From NCBI GenBank assembly GCA_030638765.1, contig DAOWDZ010000091.1, positions 1 through 14,908 on the forward strand: a stretch of 14,908 bases of DNA, read 5' to 3'. The stretch is from Desulfocapsa sp. (GTDB taxonomy: Bacteria; Desulfobacterota; Desulfobulbia; Desulfobulbales; Desulfocapsaceae). Below the pieces are notes generated by a model. The model made no database searches and had not been told where the DNA came from. It saw only the letters and a program-made list of their open reading frames with translations. Below, one piece after another: positions 1 to 7,499 of the stretch; the stretch's first letter is position 1, and every line of letters starts with the position of its first letter. The position numbers were made by a program, and so were the translations under genes.

Positions 1-189
1 ATATTCCAAGCCATTTCCATCGGGCAATTGTACATCCAGAAAGATGACGTCATACTCTCCAGCAGTGACCTGCTTCAATCCATCGGTGAGTGTCGCGGCA
101 CAACTTGCCTGGTGTCCTGAACGCTCCAGCTGACTGACAAGCATATCCAGCAGCATTTCGTCGTCATCAACAACAAAAACATTAGCCAT
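1..189 (-). CDS. Response regulator, receiver domain (partial, C-terminus outside window)
   Basis: Reading the minus strand from an ATG at 189 gives 63 residues that run off the left edge. They form the first half of a CheY-like receiver: a beta-1 strand followed by the acidic cluster D8-D9-D10, and the phosphoacceptor D52 in the motif FLDVQLPDGNG. The start overlaps the stop of the upstream histidine kinase gene by 8 nt. An AGGAAGG Shine-Dalgarno sits 9 nt before the ATG, inside the kinase gene, so the two are very likely co-translated partners. The LPDGNGLE wording resembles receivers of NtrC-type sigma-54 activators, but the output domain is not visible, so the regulated process is unknown. 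Confidence 0.93.
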   Translation of the reverse strand, partial: MANVFVVDDDEMLLDMLVSQLERSGHQASCAATLTDGLKQVTAGEYDVIFLDVQLPDGNGLEY

Positions 190-3100
190 GATCAAGTACC
201 TTCCTGACAGTTACTGCCAGTTGATTTCTTAGAATAGGTTTCATGATATACTCTCGAACACCAAGCGCCTTTGCCTTCTCTTCGTCCATGGATTCACTAA
301 ATCCAGTACAGAGAATTACTGGAAAATCCGGCCGTATTGCCAATATCTTCTTTGCCAAAACCGTCCCTGTCATCTCGGGCATAGTCATGTCAGTTAGAAG
401 AAGATCAAAATCATCAGGAGCTGCACTATACGCATCAAATGCAGCCACACTGCCCGCAAAAGCAGTTACTTTATAACCAAGAATCTCCAACATGCGCTGC
501 AGCATTACAACGACCTCCGCCTCATCATCCACAACCAGTATTCGTTCATTGCCGTGCTGGCCCACCTCGTTATGGCTAGATTCAACCTCTACCTTTTGAT
601 CAATAACAGGCAGATACAGATGAAAAACCGTCCCCTGACCTTCTTTACTCTCGACGCTCATTTCCCCATTATGCTGCTTGACAATTCCATGAACAACGGC
701 CAGACCCAGCCCTGTCCCCTTCCCTATTTCCTTTGTGGTAAAAAATGGATCAAAAATTTTCGATTGAGTCAATTCATCCATTCCACAACCGGTATCACCA
801 ACAGAGAGATCAACATAGTTACCAACTTCTAATTGTGGACAAGCGGCAATACTTCCAGAAGCAGTAACTTTTATTTCAGACAGCGAAACCGTTAGTATTC
901 CACCATTTTCTTCCATGGCATGTTTTGCATTGGTACAGCAGTTCAATAACACCTGGTGAATCTGAGTTGGATCAGCCAAAACAGCTCGACAATCCAAGTC
1001 AACATGATCCTCCATTTCAATAGTGCTCGGCAAAGAAGATCGTAACAGTTTGAGGGCCTCTTTAACAATGGATTGAACTTCAATTGGAGAAAATGCCTCT
1101 TCCCCCTGACGACTAAATGTAAGTATCTGTTTTACCAAGCTTTTTGCTCTATTGCCAGCCTTGAGCACCTGCCCGATATCTCTTTTTAACTGGTCGTTAT
1201 CCTCTACCTGTGCCCTGGCCATCTCTCCATAGCCAAGAATTGCTGCAAGGATATTATTAAAATCATGGGCAATTCCACCGGCTAATGTTCCTATGGCTTC
1301 CATCTTCATCGCTTGACGTAATTGTTTTTCAAGCGACATCTCTCTGGTTACATCCCTCTTTACAGCCACAAAATTCGTTATCCTGCCGTGACTATCCTGC
1401 ATGGGGGAGATGGTTGCTTCCTCTTCAAATAAAGTGCCATCCTTTTTACGATTGATCAGCGTTCCTTTCCACACATTACCCTGAAGAAGGGTTGTCCACA
1501 TCTTTTCATAGAATAGTCTATCATGCCTACCACTCTTCAAAACACGAGGATTTTCTCCGATAGCCTCCTCACGGCTGAATCCAGAAAGAGCTTCGAAGGC
1601 AGAGTTAACATACTGGATAATACCTTTATTATCGGTAATCACGATCGTGTCCGATGTCTGTTCTATGGCAGCAGCGAGTCTCCTTCTTTCTTCTTCTAGT
1701 TCATTACGCCGGCTAATATCTATTATGACCGCGATAAAAGCTTGCTTTCCTGGGGTGACCGTTTTTTGAAGATGTACTTCCACGGGATATGTTGAACCAT
1801 CTTTGCGCTTATGACTTGTTTCAAACACAAGCATATCTATTTTATCTTCTCTTAGAGGCTGGATTGTTTTTCCAAATTTTTCCAGAGTGAATTCAGGCTT
1901 TATATCTGCTGGAGTTAACCCCTGTAGCTCTTCCAGTGTATAACCGATATTCTCAATCGCTCCTTTATTCACTTGAGTAAACAGAAGAGTATCTGATTCA
2001 AAAACATAGATCTCATTTAATGAGTTTTCAACAATCTGCCCAAGTACAGCCTGTTTCTGAGTAACTTCTTCTATCTTATTACGTTCACTAATATCACGAG
2101 CAAGAGCAACAAGTCTCGGCTCCCCCTCTATTTCCATTTTATCAATACTAACTTCCACAGGAAATGAAGAACCATCCTTACGTTTGTGCGTCCCTGTCAG
2201 CGATAACGGCCATTGATCTCCAGAAGTTGCAGTGTTAATCCCCAACACCCGTTCTCCTGTCAATTCAGGGACAATATCTGACACACTCAGTTGCAGTAAT
2301 TCATCCTCCGTATATCCCAAACTCTTACATGCCTGTTCATTAACAAATTCGAACTCTCCTTTTTCATTAAACAAAAACATAGCATCAGCCACATTCTTTA
2401 CGATACCACGAAACCTTTCCTCACTCTGCTTCAGTTGCTTCTCAGTCTGTTTACGATCGGCAATGCTTTGAACAAGTTTCCTGTTTACACCCACAAGTGA
2501 TCGATATCGCCAAAAAGCCATGAGAATAACAATAGTACCGAAAAAAATTGCACCAGCAATGCCAATTTTCTTTCCCGTCCAATATCCTGGAAGACCACCA
2601 GACAACTTCTGTTGAAATGAATAAAATAGCGAGCCGTCATCTGCTTTAAGGAGTTTGACATACGCATCTATTATAGCCAGTTTCTCCAAATGATGACCAT
2701 TTTGAAGAGCCACAAAATAGGCAGAAAAAGGATTAAAAACAATGGAGGTTGGACATGTATCACTTACCTTCTGTTCCTCAAAACCATAGGTATTATTAAC
2801 AACTACGGCATCTATGTGTTTTCTATGAAGAGCCTCAAAGGCAGGTTCGTAATTATCAAATTCCACATACTGTACTGGAATCTCAAAACCACTCACTAAC
2901 TTCTTGAATTCAATGGTGATTTTACTATGAGCCCTTACTCCAATTTTTTTATCACGCAAATCAAACAGATTCTGAATTTCAAAATTATGAGCATAAACAG
3001 TTCCCCAAAAAGTCCATATTGGTTCTCCAGAATATGCTAAGGTTTTCAATCTTTCTGGATTTTTCCCCAGCGAAGTCATCAGATCTAATTCATTTGCATT

Positions 3101-3394
3101 AATGAGCTCAATGCATTCCTTAAGCTCACAGGTAACATACTCTATATTCCACCCTTCCTTTTTGGCTACATAATCAAGAATCTCAACAAACAGACCTTTG
3201 GGGCCATTCTCAAAATAGACAATCGGCTTATTTTGGAAGATACCAACCTTAACCGATTCCTCTGCACATACCTGAGCAGACGTTCCCATAAATATTGCAA
3301 AAACAATGAATTGCGCAATACCTATGGTTTTAAAGAAAGAAAACTGACTTTCTTTCTTTATGGCACTCTCTATTTCTTTAAATTTTCTCGACAA
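182..3394 (-). CDS. Hybrid sensor histidine kinase with periplasmic SBP_bac_3 sensor, three PAS domains and C-terminal receiver
   Basis: Inner-membrane two-component sensor of 1070 residues. Order seen: N-terminal signal or membrane segment (about 20-44); periplasmic solute-binding family 3 domain (about 47-265, starting VKVGIFQNKPI); transmembrane helix (about 276-297); short coiled coil; PAS 1 (about 325-440), PAS 2 (447-565) and PAS 3 (572-690), each with a KRKDGS-type or RKKDGT signature; HisKA with phospho-accepting H710 in AHDFNN; HATPase with N822, the DTGCGM box (D867) and GKGTGLGL (891-898); and a receiver with D956/D957, phosphoacceptor D1002, T1030 and K1052. All catalytic residues are present. 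The start is TTG: an in-frame stop lies at 3419-3421, no ATG lies between, and a weak GGTGA precedes the TTG. The first in-frame ATG (residue 36) would destroy the signal segment. It probably senses an amino-acid-like or other small periplasmic ligand and signals to its own receiver and to the overlapping response regulator. No HPt domain is visible. Confidence 0.95.
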   Translation of the reverse strand: MSRKFKEIESAIKKESQFSFFKTIGIAQFIVFAIFMGTSAQVCAEESVKVGIFQNKPIVYFENGPKGLFVEILDYVAKKEGWNIEYVTCELKECIELINANELDLMTSLGKNPERLKTLAYSGEPIWTFWGTVYAHNFEIQNLFDLRDKKIGVRAHSKITIEFKKLVSGFEIPVQYVEFDNYEPAFEALHRKHIDAVVVNNTYGFEEQKVSDTCPTSIVFNPFSAYFVALQNGHHLEKLAIIDAYVKLLKADDGSLFYSFQQKLSGGLPGYWTGKKIGIAGAIFFGTIVILMAFWRYRSLVGVNRKLVQSIADRKQTEKQLKQSEERFRGIVKNVADAMFLFNEKGEFEFVNEQACKSLGYTEDELLQLSVSDIVPELTGERVLGINTATSGDQWPLSLTGTHKRKDGSSFPVEVSIDKMEIEGEPRLVALARDISERNKIEEVTQKQAVLGQIVENSLNEIYVFESDTLLFTQVNKGAIENIGYTLEELQGLTPADIKPEFTLEKFGKTIQPLREDKIDMLVFETSHKRKDGSTYPVEVHLQKTVTPGKQAFIAVIIDISRRNELEEERRRLAAAIEQTSDTIVITDNKGIIQYVNSAFEALSGFSREEAIGENPRVLKSGRHDRLFYEKMWTTLLQGNVWKGTLINRKKDGTLFEEEATISPMQDSHGRITNFVAVKRDVTREMSLEKQLRQAMKMEAIGTLAGGIAHDFNNILAAILGYGEMARAQVEDNDQLKRDIGQVLKAGNRAKSLVKQILTFSRQGEEAFSPIEVQSIVKEALKLLRSSLPSTIEMEDHVDLDCRAVLADPTQIHQVLLNCCTNAKHAMEENGGILTVSLSEIKVTASGSIAACPQLEVGNYVDLSVGDTGCGMDELTQSKIFDPFFTTKEIGKGTGLGLAVVHGIVKQHNGEMSVESKEGQGTVFHLYLPVIDQKVEVESSHNEVGQHGNERILVVDDEAEVVVMLQRMLEILGYKVTAFAGSVAAFDAYSAAPDDFDLLLTDMTMPEMTGTVLAKKILAIRPDFPVILCTGFSESMDEEKAKALGVREYIMKPILRNQLAVTVRKVLDHG

Positions 3395-3734
3395 ATCATC
3401 ACCATAAGCACAAAATATTCAAAAATTGCACAGGTATACAGCTTTGAACGGACACTCCCTCCAAGTCTGACAAAAACTAGACTAACCCATTGCAAATATT
3501 CTAATCTTTATTGATTCTATATGTTAGGGAAATAGAAGTCAAATACGATTGACGAAAGAGAACACTCCTACGTGAGTAAGTAAATAGAAAAAAACAACCC
3601 GTTCACACACCAGACTATGCTCCTGTTTATAGTATTTTTTTAGCAACATAGCCCCCATGATGAATGAATTCTCTGTTATGAAAATAGTAAAAGTGATACA
3701 ATCATAATCATTACGGTTGTCAGGTAATTGCCGA
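3395..3734. other. Divergent intergenic region between the kinase and PilZ genes
   Basis: AT-rich stretch of about 340 bases separating two divergent transcription units, so it must hold promoters for both directions. I see no convincing gene in it; the reading frames that cross it are shadows. The only promoter-like element I could pick out is an extended -10 on the plus strand near 3694-3702. No good -35/-10 pair was found for the kinase on the minus strand, and no clear terminator. Confidence 0.6.
3694..3702 (+). promoter_or_regulatory. Possible extended -10 element for the PilZ-EAL/HDOD unit
   Basis: The bases TGATACAAT match the extended -10 pattern TGnTAnnnT, with a TACAAT hexamer at 3697-3702. 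It lies about 48 nt upstream of the preferred TTG start of the PilZ gene. No good -35 hexamer stands 16-18 nt upstream, which is tolerated for extended -10 promoters. AT-rich sequence makes chance matches likely, so this is tentative. Confidence 0.3.
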
Positions 3735-3742
3735 GGGGAGGA
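3735..3742 (+). promoter_or_regulatory. Strong ribosome binding site that fixes a TTG start
   Basis: GGGGAGGA is a near-perfect Shine-Dalgarno, with its GGAGG core at 3737-3741 ending 8 nt before the TTG at 3750. The earlier in-frame TTG at 3717 has no such site, and the 11 extra residues it would add contain this SD. This supports initiation at 3750. Confidence 0.75.
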
Positions 3743-3749
3743 ATACACT

Positions 3750-4076
3750 TTGCCAAACAAGTCAAAACGAAATGCATTGCGTTGGGGCTGTAATAGCCAT
3801 TTAGTAACATACAAGACTGCATACGATGAGGGTGAAGCCTGTTTAATTAATATTTCATCAAATGGCTGTCTCTTCAAATCACCCTCCCTGCCATTATCTG
3901 TCAACGAAAAGGTTCTTATCTGTATTAGACTTGAAGAGCAGAAAGAAATCATCCAGGCCAAATCTGTTGTTGTTCGAGTAGACGAGGATGAAATTGCCAC
4001 AGAATTCATTCTTGTTGAACCTGCCACCCAGGCACTCATCAGAACCTACTTCACCAATAAACTACGTAATGCTTAA
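3750..4076 (+). CDS. Small PilZ-domain protein, probable cyclic-di-GMP receptor
   Basis: Predicted cytoplasmic protein of 108 residues, essentially a single PilZ domain. Both parts of the cyclic-di-GMP binding signature are present: an RxxxR motif near the N-terminus (R7-N-A-L-R11) and the (D/N)xSxxG motif as N34-I-S-S-N-G39, followed by beta-barrel-like strands (GCLFKS, EKVLICIRL, AKSVVVRV, IATEFI). PilZ proteins of this size act as adaptors that change motility, polysaccharide synthesis or transcription when they bind cyclic-di-GMP. Which of these applies here is not evident. The start is TTG, chosen because of the strong Shine-Dalgarno just upstream; an upstream TTG at 3717 would give 119 residues. 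The EAL-HDOD gene follows after 30 nt on the same strand and is probably co-transcribed, which strengthens the cyclic-di-GMP link. Confidence 0.88.
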   Translation: MPNKSKRNALRWGCNSHLVTYKTAYDEGEACLINISSNGCLFKSPSLPLSVNEKVLICIRLEEQKEIIQAKSVVVRVDEDEIATEFILVEPATQALIRTYFTNKLRNA

Positions 4077-4106
4077 GGCTACCCTGGAAACTCCGGACAA
4101 AACAAG

Positions 4107-5312
4107 ATGAATCAATATATAGCCAGACAACCTATTCTTAACGTACATAAAAAGCTTTATGCATACGAACTGCTTTACAGAGGAGACAAAGACTACACTC
4201 TGGATAAGGTAAGTGGCGACAGAGCAACGGCCAGCGTACTTTCAAGTGTTTTTTTAACAAAGGAAGTTGATGACATTTCCGGACACAAACCATGTTTTGT
4301 AAACTTCCCTCAGAAACTGATTGAGGAGATGCTGCCCGCCTCCTTCCCTAAATCCCAAATCGTAGTTGAGATACTCGAAGATATAGAGCCCACCACAAAA
4401 GTCATCGATGCATGCATGCAGCTTCACGAAGATGGTTATAAAATTGCACTTGATGACTTTGTCTATGATAAAAAATTTGAGCCACTCATAGAAATAGCAG
4501 ATATTGTAAAGATTGATATTCGCATGACACCTCTGGACACCATCGTGCGAACAATGAATATACTTGCAGGGCACAACGTAAAACTCCTCGCAGAAAAAGT
4601 TGAAACCCTTGAAGAGTTTGAACAAGCCAACAAAATGGGATTTGTCTATTACCAGGGCTATTTTTTCTGTAAACCCGAAAGAATACAGATAAAGGAATTA
4701 TCCGCCAATAAAGCCAGTCTGCTGATGCTGCTCACTGAAGTCACCAAGAAAAAAACAGACTTTGACAGACTCGCCGAAATTATCCAGATAGATGTCGCTC
4801 TCACCTACAAACTGATGCGATTCCTCAACTCCTCATATTTTTATCGCCTCCAAGAAGTAAAAACCGTTAAACATGCCATCGCCTACCTTGGAGAAAAAGA
4901 GTTACGACGCTTTATTATGTTGATAATTATCTCCGAGCTTGCAGTTGAAAAACCCGGTGAACTGGTGCGTCTTGTACTGGTCAGGGCAAAATTCTGCGAA
5001 TTACTGGGCAAGGCAAGTCCCTACAACTATGACACATCTGAATTATTTATCATGGGTCTCTTTTCTCTTTTGGATGCCATGCTGAACGCACCAATGAAGG
5101 AGTTGCTGACAACTTTACCCGTAAGTGATTCGATCAAAAAAAGCCTCTTATTGCAACCGGGACGGTATCTGATTTTTCTAAAAATACTCATCGCAATGGA
5201 AAGAAACCAGGCTGGCTTGCTGAAACCATTACTTACAAAAATTGGCGTTACCACAAAACAGGTCTCTAAATGCTATCACACAGCGGTGACCTACGCCAAT
5301 GGGTTGATCTGA
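4107..5312 (+). CDS. EAL and HDOD domain-containing signalling protein (EAL degenerate)
   Basis: Cytoplasmic protein of 401 residues with the two-domain layout of the YuxH/CdgJ-type EAL-HDOD family. The EAL part (about 1-195) keeps some phosphodiesterase landmarks: E21 in YELLYRG (ELL in place of EAL), N66, E88, D116-D117, K135 in VKID, E163 and QGYFFCKP (Q183-G184). Loop 6, normally DDFGxG, reads DDFVYDKKF, so the active site is altered and hydrolysis of cyclic-di-GMP is doubtful; a binding or scaffold role is more likely. The HDOD part (about 200-390) contains the usual NSSYF and VKTVKHAIAYLG stretches and lacks an HD metal pair. The ATG start has only a weak Shine-Dalgarno. It lies 30 nt after the PilZ gene and no clear terminator follows. 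Family members affect motility and biofilm in other bacteria; the role here is inferred. Confidence 0.93.
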   Translation: MNQYIARQPILNVHKKLYAYELLYRGDKDYTLDKVSGDRATASVLSSVFLTKEVDDISGHKPCFVNFPQKLIEEMLPASFPKSQIVVEILEDIEPTTKVIDACMQLHEDGYKIALDDFVYDKKFEPLIEIADIVKIDIRMTPLDTIVRTMNILAGHNVKLLAEKVETLEEFEQANKMGFVYYQGYFFCKPERIQIKELSANKASLLMLLTEVTKKKTDFDRLAEIIQIDVALTYKLMRFLNSSYFYRLQEVKTVKHAIAYLGEKELRRFIMLIIISELAVEKPGELVRLVLVRAKFCELLGKASPYNYDTSELFIMGLFSLLDAMLNAPMKELLTTLPVSDSIKKSLLLQPGRYLIFLKILIAMERNQAGLLKPLLTKIGVTTKQVSKCYHTAVTYANGLI

Positions 5313-5387
5313 GATTATCATTTACATTTATTTCCCCAAATCCTTCCCCAGCATATCTCTTTCTGTAAATCTATTTGGAAACATTAA

Positions 5388-5407
5388 AAAAAGTCATTGG
5401 ACTTTTT
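5388..5407. repeat. Short perfect inverted repeat upstream of the DUF3604 operon
   Basis: AAAAAGTC at 5388-5395 and GACTTTTT at 5400-5407 are exact reverse complements around a 4-nt ATTG loop. It lies about 75 nt after the EAL-HDOD stop and overlaps the TTGGAC hexamer of the possible operon promoter. The stem is A/T-rich with few G/C pairs, so it would be a weak terminator. It could equally be an operator for a dimeric regulator. Confidence 0.4.
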
Positions 5408-5430
5408 AATTTAGGATGTTGTATTATAAT
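5397..5430 (+). promoter_or_regulatory. Possible promoter of the DUF3604 operon
   Basis: TTGGAC at 5397-5402 resembles a -35 box. Downstream lie TATTAT (5422-5427, spacer 19) and a perfect TATAAT (5425-5430, spacer 22). Neither spacing is ideal, but the location about 85-90 nt before the first gene of the five-gene operon fits. No sigma-54-type GG/GC pair was seen. Confidence 0.35.
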
Positions 5431-5513
5431 AAAAATTATTGTTTCCATGGTTGTTGCTTCTCTTTCAGCAAGCGATTATTCAAACGTACTATCAGTAAAA
5501 ACCTTATCCAGAG

Positions 5514-7466
5514 ATGACGTTGATGCCAAAAAATAACTTTTTAAAAAATTCTGCACTACTTCTCGCTTTTTCGGTTGCTTTTACAACACCGGTATGGGCA
5601 ACGGATGCAGTACATTCCGATCCTGCCACGTTCAAAGGAAGACCCTATTCACCCTATGCCAATCGTGCCTTCCCTTCCAAAGTTCTTTTTGGGGATGTTC
5701 ATGTGCACACAGGGCTATCAGGCGATGCAGGCGGAGGCGGAACCCGTCTCATGCCGCGTGATGCATACCGGTTTGCCCGTGGTGAGCAGGTCATCTCCAA
5801 TACTGGCCAGCCAGTGCGTATCAGTCAACCCTATGATTTTATGGCAGTTGCCGACCATACCGATGGCATGGGAATGATATTGGATGTTCTTAAGGGCGCG
5901 CCAAATATCATGGCAGAGCCCTATGGTCGTGAGCTCAATGCTGCATTCAACAAGGGAGGTGAAGATGCCGCAAAGGCCATGTTTGGCTTGATTGCAAAAT
6001 TCTCACAGGGAGAAGTTCCAAGCGCACTGAATTACCAACCGGGAAACCCTGCCTATCGTTCCACCTGGGAAGATATCGTGAAGGCGGCAGAGGAGTACAA
6101 TGATCCCGGTGAATTCACCACACTCATTGGCTTTGAGTGGACATCGCTGGCCAAGGGGAACAATCTGCACCGTGTCGTATTGATGCGTGACAATGGCGAC
6201 AAGGCAATGATGATTGAGCCCTATACAACCACACCACCATTTGGCAGCCCGAATCCGCGTGATCTTTGGAAATGGATGGAAAACTGGGAGGACAAAACTG
6301 GTGGTCGGATGCTCGCCATTCCGCACAATGGAAATCTGTCCAATGGCTGGATGTTTCCACTGGTTGATAACTTCGACAACAACAACCCTCTTGACGATGC
6401 ATACCTGAAAGCCCGTATCCGCTGGGAACCTCTGGTGGAAGTAACACAGCCAAAGGGTGATGGAGAGGCTCATCCACTGCTTTCACCCGATGATGCATTT
6501 GCTGACTTTGATACATGGGATGTCGGTAACCTTGACTTCAGTGAAGCCAAGACACCGGAAATGCTCCCTGGAGAGTACGCACGCTCAGCGCTCAAACGAG
6601 GGCTCGAGCTAGAGGCATCACGGGGCATTAACCCTTACAAATTTGGCATGATCGGATCAACTGATATCCATACGGCTCTTTCCACAACAGCTGAAAATAA
6701 CTGGTTTGGCAAGCATACCGCCGATGAACCAAAACCTGGCCGTGGCGCTCACCTTGCCAAGGAAAATAGTGAATTAGGACTAAAACGCTTTGGTTGGGAA
6801 TATGCTGCCGCTGGCGTAGTCGCAGTTTGGGCAAGAGAAAACAATCGTGGTGAAATCTTTGATTCGATGCAGCGCAAAGAGACCTATGCCACCACCGGCC
6901 CCCGTATCCGTGTCCGTTTCTTTGGTGGCTTTGAGTTCAACAAAGACGATGCCCATACCCGCAGCCCTGCAGTTCTTGGTTACAGTAAAGGTGTCCCAAT
7001 GGGTGGTGATCTCAGGACTGCCCCCGAAGGTAAATCTCCAGCATTTCTTGTGGCTGCTATGAAAGACCCTCTAAGCGGTAACCTTGATCGTATCCAAATA
7101 ATCAAAGGCTGGTTGGATGCCAATGGTAAAGCGCAGGAAAAAATCTATGACGTTGTCTGGGGCGATGCCGACAAACGCAAGCTGGATGCCAGTGGAAAGC
7201 TGCCTCCTGTCGGAAGTACCGTTGATGCTAAAACCGCTACATGGAAGAACACCATTGGCGATGCAGAGCTGATCACCCTGTGGCAGGATCCTGATTTCAA
7301 CCCATCGGTTCGAGCCTTCTACTATGCACGTGTACTTGAAATACCCACACCGCGCTGGACGACCTATGATGCAGTTAAATTTGGTGAAAAAATCCCCAAC
7401 GGCGCACCTGCCAGTCATCAGGAGCGCGCTTACACATCTCCTATCTGGTACACTCCAAAGGGTTAA
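5514..7466 (+). CDS. Exported DUF3604 protein, PHP-like predicted metallohydrolase (copy A)
   Basis: Predicted periplasmic protein of 650 residues, within the usual size of DUF3604 proteins (about 620-690). A Sec signal peptide (hydrophobic core about 13-27, likely cleavage after VWA at 29) precedes the mature domain. The pattern of candidate metal ligands resembles the PHP fold: H63 and H65 in FGDVHVHT, D114-H115 in VADHTD, E208, H219, H271 in IPHNGN, and D384 with H386 in GSTDIHT. A metal-dependent hydrolase is therefore likely, but the substrate is unknown to me. ATG at 5514 is the longest start; ATG at 5523 has better spacing to the GAG at 5511-5513 and gives the same signal peptide. A paralogue follows 33 nt downstream, sharing the C-terminal TSPIWYTPK ending, which points to tandem duplication. 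It is the first gene of the five-gene operon. Confidence 0.92.
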   Translation: MTLMPKNNFLKNSALLLAFSVAFTTPVWATDAVHSDPATFKGRPYSPYANRAFPSKVLFGDVHVHTGLSGDAGGGGTRLMPRDAYRFARGEQVISNTGQPVRISQPYDFMAVADHTDGMGMILDVLKGAPNIMAEPYGRELNAAFNKGGEDAAKAMFGLIAKFSQGEVPSALNYQPGNPAYRSTWEDIVKAAEEYNDPGEFTTLIGFEWTSLAKGNNLHRVVLMRDNGDKAMMIEPYTTTPPFGSPNPRDLWKWMENWEDKTGGRMLAIPHNGNLSNGWMFPLVDNFDNNNPLDDAYLKARIRWEPLVEVTQPKGDGEAHPLLSPDDAFADFDTWDVGNLDFSEAKTPEMLPGEYARSALKRGLELEASRGINPYKFGMIGSTDIHTALSTTAENNWFGKHTADEPKPGRGAHLAKENSELGLKRFGWEYAAAGVVAVWARENNRGEIFDSMQRKETYATTGPRIRVRFFGGFEFNKDDAHTRSPAVLGYSKGVPMGGDLRTAPEGKSPAFLVAAMKDPLSGNLDRIQIIKGWLDANGKAQEKIYDVVWGDADKRKLDASGKLPPVGSTVDAKTATWKNTIGDAELITLWQDPDFNPSVRAFYYARVLEIPTPRWTTYDAVKFGEKIPNGAPASHQERAYTSPIWYTPKG

Positions 7467-7499
7467 TACTACTTTAAATGTTATGAGGAAAAAATCTCT

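Noticed and set aside
3539..4039. Minus-strand open frame covering the PilZ gene
   Set aside because: Its composition looks random and it overlaps a PilZ gene with both signature motifs and a strong ribosome binding site.
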